From Acanthamoeba sp. SK_2022b (taxonomy: Eukaryota > Discosea > Longamoebia > Acanthamoebidae), in NCBI GenBank assembly GCA_027943245.1, contig JANDJZ010000305.1, positions 1 to 58,299 of the forward strand: DNA of 58,299 nt, written 5' to 3'. The translations under genes were made by a program, and so were the position numbers. Each line of letters opens with the position of its first letter. Position 1 is the first letter of the stretch. The notes under the pieces are model-generated. The model was not told where the DNA came from. It ran no database searches and saw nothing but the letters and a program-made list of their open reading frames with translations. This document shows positions 54,311-58,299 of this stretch, in pieces.

Positions 54311-55865
54311 GGGGAGAGAGAGAGAGAGAGAGGGATTGGGTGCTACCATGGCGGGAATGGCCGTGGTCAGGTTCACGAACGCGGGGTCGCCCAGGGCCAT
54401 CCTATCGGCAAAGGCAAAGTTGAGGGCCTCGGCCAGCAGGTGATACGACTCGTCGGTCTGACCTGGTGGGCGAGCGCCCAAGATCGATCGCTTATTGGTG
54501 GGCGCGAGCGGCGACAGTGGGATTGGGGGGGGGGTACCGGTCAGGGGCAGGTTGTAGAGCTCGAGCAGGTTGAGGGCCTGCAGGACGCAGAGGCCGCCAA
54601 ACGGCGGCGACGAGCTGATCACCTGATAGCCCTGATAGAACGAGCTGACCGGCTCACGGACCTACGCAACACCACCGCGCCGCGCGCGCGCGCAAGTAAC
54701 GGTCAGGAGGTGGAGGTGGAGGAGGAGGAGGCGTCGATGGGGAGTTGCCTTGACGGTGAAGTTGTAGTAGTAGTCGGAGAGGTCCTCGAGCGTGATGATG
54801 CCGCCCTTGGCCTGGATGTCCTTCACCAGGTTCTGCGCCAGCTCGTAGCTCGAGTTGTAGAAGGCCTTGACGCCGACCGTGGCCACCGTCTGGAGCGTCT
54901 CCGCCAACTTGGCGTTGGAAGCGCTGCAAAAAACAATGAACACGCGCGCGCGCGCAACAAAGAAAGAAGAGCGAGAAGAGCGAAAGAGAGGGGGGGGGGC
55001 GTGTCACGACGACGAAACGGGTGATGGCGATGGCGACGCCTTGGGGGGAGGGGGAGGCTTACAGTTCGCCGGCCTTGAGGGCCACCCCGTTGGGCGCGTA
55101 GACGGAGCGCAGGCCGGTGTCGTTCAGGATCGAACCGAGAGTGGACTGTCGCTCTCCCGGTCAGCCTGCCGCCGCCAAGCCGACGGGGGCAGGGAAGCGA
55201 AAGAGAGGGGGGGAGGCACCTCGATCCGCTTGGCGAGCAGATCGCCGACGGTGAAATTGAGGGCCAGCTCGACCGAAGGGGTGACGATGTCTGCCCACGA
55301 GACCTGGCGATGGCGTGTCGTGTGGGAGGGGGAGGGGGGTGAGGGTCTGCGCCAGAGCGGCGGTGGGTGGGTGGGCCGTGGGCGTACGTTGCGCGAGCCG
55401 TAGTGCTCCCAGGCGTACTCGAGACCGGCCAGCTCGCCGGGAACGGCCACGGCCATCCCACCGACCGTGCTGCCACGACATTGGAACGGTTGGCGCGTCT
55501 ACTTTTCTTTTCTCTTTTTTTTGTTGTTTATTTTGTTTATAAAATACAAATACAAATAAAAATAAAAATAAAAAATTCTATTTTTGTTAGTGGGCTGGTA
55601 CCTGAGGCCCGGCTTGCCGACGAACATGTCCACCGAGGCGGCCGCGGGCGCCACCTCCCGGAAGTCGAGCATCACCGACCTGCCGTCGTTCATGCGAATC
55701 CTACACGCAACCAATGACGACGACGACGACGGCGATGCGCAGGAGGGGAGTGAGATGGGCGAAAGAAGCGAAGAGGAGGGAGTTTGGAGGAGCCGTGTAC
55801 AGCATGACGCCGCCGCCGCCGATGCCGGACGCAAAGTTGTGAAGAACGCCTATGCACAGGTTCGC

Positions 55866-55897
<32 letters not shown>

Positions 55898-56471
55898 TCT
55901 CCCGCATGATCTGCGCGCGTAGCGCAGTTGTGGCGTCAAACGTAAGTCGGCCCCCTCTCTTTCGCAAGGAGAGGGAAGAGGACGACAAAGGGGGGCGTGG
56001 GGTAGCGGTGGATACCTGCTGGCCGATGAGGGAGCACCTGGCGTTCTCAGTGGCTATGGCCGCATGCTGCACCTTGATGTACGCTACGAAGCAATATCAA
56101 ATTATAATATTTAATAGTTTTTTCATAAATACAACTTATTAACAACAAATAATCAAGTTTCATTCATTATTGAAAAATGAAATCATTAATCAATAAAAAC
56201 ACGGGGTGGTACCATCGTTGGGAGCGGGTATGGGAGTATCGCTGCCGCTTCCATCGTCGACTGCCCACAAGATGCCGAGCACGAGACAAGTGATGACGGC
56301 GGCGGCTATGCCCACGCCCACGACGGCATACATGATGCGCTTCCTGTTGTCCTTCACTATGTCCAGCACTGCTTCCCCCCTTCCGTAATCGATGATGGGT
56401 TGCTCCTCCTCATCGATTCGCCTTGCCGATCGCATCATTTTGTTTGACAACAGCGGGTCCCTCTCACTCAT
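53034..56471 (-). CDS. GGT: membrane-bound gamma-glutamyltransferase
   Basis: About fifteen exons; exons 56213-56471 and 56016-56083 and several others join in phase. A cytoplasmic N-terminus and one TM helix ([20 protein letters not shown]) make it a type II membrane protein. Family blocks follow in order: [86 protein letters not shown], then [20 protein letters not shown], containing the Thr at which the precursor cleaves itself and which is the nucleophile, and [44 protein letters not shown]. The enzyme removes or transfers the gamma-glutamyl group of extracellular glutathione. Confidence 0.93.
53385..53452. repeat. (AACAC)n microsatellite
   Basis: About thirteen pentanucleotide units lie in an intron of the gamma-glutamyltransferase gene. 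Confidence 0.95.
54259..54307. repeat. (CA)n microsatellite followed by (GA)n
   Basis: About 24 CA units, then a GA run to about 54332, lie in an intron of the gamma-glutamyltransferase gene. Confidence 0.95.
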
Positions 56472-56747
56472 GTACGGTCAACCAAGGGCGCGGTTGAAAC
56501 TGCCGTTCTTGGCGGGAGGGCCGCCGTTGCGCTACGGATCAAGTGGCAATGATGAACTCGGCGATTGGCCGACGGGTCGGCAGAAAAGTTTCCTTCGAAG
56601 ATTAAAAATCATTTTAGCAGAGGAAAGGTTGTTCGGCCCATCTGCAGGTGAAGGCAATCTTTCTGCATGATTAAACCTTGATTAAACTGCAGGAGGAAAC
56701 AAGACTGGTGAACTGATCATCCGGGGGGGAGGTAAAGTGATGGTCGA

Positions 56748-56990
56748 TTACTGCTCCGATTCAGCCCTAATAATGTCACCGATACGCCGCGTGATCATTT
56801 GTTCGGCATCGATGGAGCGGAAGACGCAGTTGCTGAAGCACAGTTTCTGGTTTCGATCGAGTTCCGTTCCCAAGCGCGCATTTCGCATGCAGATGGGCCA
56901 GCAGAAATCGGTGGCCTGTATCCCGTTGCTCATAAGGCCGGCGGTCGCCTGCAGAGAGGAAAGGTTGCGCAATAAGGTCTGCTCGTCCAT
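56748..56990 (-). CDS. small Tim chaperone of the mitochondrial intermembrane space
   Basis: A single 80-residue frame, the normal size for this family. It contains the twin CX3C signature, CWPIC and CFSNC, separated by 16 residues, then a helix (DAEQMITRRI). The pattern and the FCxxxC...LCFSNCVxRxID phrase are closest to the Tim8/Tim13 branch. Members form hexamers that escort hydrophobic precursors across the intermembrane space. The start codon is head-to-head with the UBE2J-type gene. Confidence 0.78.
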   Translation of the reverse strand: MDEQTLLRNLSSLQATAGLMSNGIQATDFCWPICMRNARLGTELDRNQKLCFSNCVFRSIDAEQMITRRIGDIIRAESEQ

Positions 56991-57122
56991 GCTTGTTGTG
57001 TACGGTAAGCGTGAAGATGGTGCCGTCTTGCTTCTTGGAAGAACGGCCCTTTAGTCCAGGAAATAAATTTTCTTTTATTTTCTCCAGTGAGCAGCAAGCA
57101 CCAAGCTAGCCAGGCCTACAAG

Positions 57123-58211
57123 ATGGAAGGCTACAGTCCCAACAATCCCTCTGTCAAGAGGATTCTACGAGAGATGAAGGAGATGGAGAAGGACACAAGC
57201 CCCGACTACTCAGCACGAGCACTTGAGGTACGACTGTTCCTTCCCATGCGTGCATCACAATGTCCTTCTGGCGTGCACCTTCGCCCATGCTCATGAGCGA
57301 CCTTCCACCAGGACAACATATTCGAGTGGCACTTCACCGTACGAGGGCCCAGCGGCACCCCGTTCGAAGGTGGCATCTACCACGGACGGATCCTGCTGCC
57401 GGCCGAGTACCCCTTCAAACCTCCCAACATCGTATGGCTGACGGTACAACCCCCCCCCCCAATCGTGACCACCTGCACCGCCCACCGCGTGGTCTGGTGG
57501 CCCTCTCTGACGCGTCTACTTCCCACGCCCCCCCCCCTCTCTTTTTAATGCATCAAAAGCCCAACGGCAGGTTCGACGTGGGGACAAAGATCTGCTTGAC
57601 CATCTCGGCCCACCACCCCGAGCACTGGCAACCCTCGTGGAGCAGTACGACCGCCCCCCCCCCCTCCTCGACCACGACGCCTTTCTCCTCCTCCTCCTCC
57701 TCCTCACGGGCGAGCCCGCTCTCTCCCCACAAGCGCAGTCAGGACGGCGTTGGTGGCGTTGATTGGATTCCTGCCGACGCCGGGCGAAGGCGCGCTCGGC
57801 GCGCTCGACTACTCGGCCGACGAGCGAAGGGCGCTGGCCAAGAAGTCGGCCAACTTCTGCTGCCCCAAGTGCGGGCCCATCGCCAAGATCCTCCCGCCGG
57901 TCCCAAGTAGCGGAGACAGCGAGGCCACCGCCACGCAAGAGACGCCTGCCTCTCCGGAAGCCGAGCCTCGCTTCGAGCACGACGTGAGGGGGGAGAATCA
58001 ACAGCAGCAGCAGCACGGCGCTGGCGTGGTGGGCGGCGAAGGGGGCGGGGTGGAGAGGGCCCCGGCCGGGGAGGTGGCGCATGCGCCCCCACTACCGCAG
58101 GAGAACCAACAGGACCACGAGATCGAGGGTCCGGCCAAGCTGCTCAACTACGTCATCATCGCCCTCTTCTTCGCCATCGTTGCCGTTGTCATGAGAAAGC
58201 TCTCCAACTGA
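57123..58211 (+). CDS. UBE2J1: tail-anchored ubiquitin-conjugating enzyme, UBE2J1/Ubc6 type
   Basis: Exons 57123-57227, 57312-57443, 57560-57644 and 57739-58211 join in phase to 264 residues. The E2 core follows UBE2J1 closely: NPSVKRILREMKEMEKD, NIFEWHFTVRGPSGTPFEGG, IYHGRILLPAEYPFKPP, NGRFDVGTKICLTIS (catalytic Cys), HHPEHWQPSW, RTALVALIGFLPTPGEGALG, DERRALAKKS. A Gln/Pro-rich linker and a C-terminal TM helix (LLNYVIIALFFAIVAVVM) anchor it in the ER membrane, where the family serves ER-associated degradation. An acceptor at 57086 and a donor at 57004 point to a 5'-leader intron; an in-frame ATG at 56989 could add an N-terminal extension. Confidence 0.92.
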
Positions 58212-58299
58212 GCCCCTCCCGTCGAGTGCCACGCTCTGCTCCTCATTTGAAGTTTCTGTTTTTCATGTAATTACTTCTCCACTCTTTGCATATAAACCA

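Noticed and set aside
1..58299. Bacterial or viral origin of the window
   Set aside because: Spliceosomal introns occur in nearly every gene, mitochondrial presequences and ER tail anchors are present, and no operon or phage genes are seen.

Overview
The window looks like nuclear DNA of a free-living amoebozoan, most likely Acanthamoeba or a close relative. This is inference from GC-rich, intron-dense genes with introns mostly 50-150 nt, intron-borne CA/GT and pentanucleotide microsatellites, very tight spacing on both strands, and the gene content (methionine salvage, urease accessory protein, FANCE, LIM-RapGAP). I see no bacterial operon, CRISPR array, tRNA or rRNA. Most genes were assembled by joining exons whose reading phases match across GT-AG introns, plus a few GC-AG introns.

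Layout. 1-36: last codons of an upstream + gene. 277-2816 (-): a divergent tubulin-superfamily protein carrying an N-terminal F-box, divergent from a PRXL2-type thioredoxin-like protein (2994-3912, +). 4.3-6.3 kb: a decayed stretch holding a frameshifted secreted-protein pseudogene and a broken copy of the neighbouring U-box gene, whose first exon lies in inverted orientation. 6539-9584 (-): intact U-box/coiled-coil/WD40 ubiquitin ligase. 10218-12930 (-): FANCE homologue. 13016-16286 (-): two helicase-associated-domain proteins. 17333-18158 (-): acireductone dioxygenase, divergent from a PH/coiled-coil protein (18306-20300, +). 20482-20921 (-): small unrecognised gene, divergent from urease accessory protein UreD (21065-22366, +). 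22644-26504: four consecutive genes for mitochondrial proteins (complex I NDUFA6, ribosomal bL9m, a mitochondrial NDP kinase, ribosomal bL35m). 26997-30018 (+): TMEM214-like ER membrane protein. 30210-34478 (-): three-LIM-domain RapGAP. 35769-52698 (+): one giant gene for a 5,615-residue signal-anchored mucin-like surface protein. 53034-56471 (-): membrane gamma-glutamyltransferase. 56748-56990 (-): small Tim chaperone, divergent from a tail-anchored UBE2J1-type E2 (57123-58211, +).

The most unusual items are the giant S/T/P-rich surface protein (with two unrelated 162-bp tandem arrays, a 132-bp array and roughly 10.6 kb of SPTQ repeats under evident amino-acid-level constraint), the F-box-tubulin fusion, the inverted first exon of the U-box copy, the cluster of mitochondrial-protein genes, and a set of GC-AG introns that share the donor AG|GCAC. 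Functions come from motif recall, not database searches. Exon borders marked approximate need transcript support.
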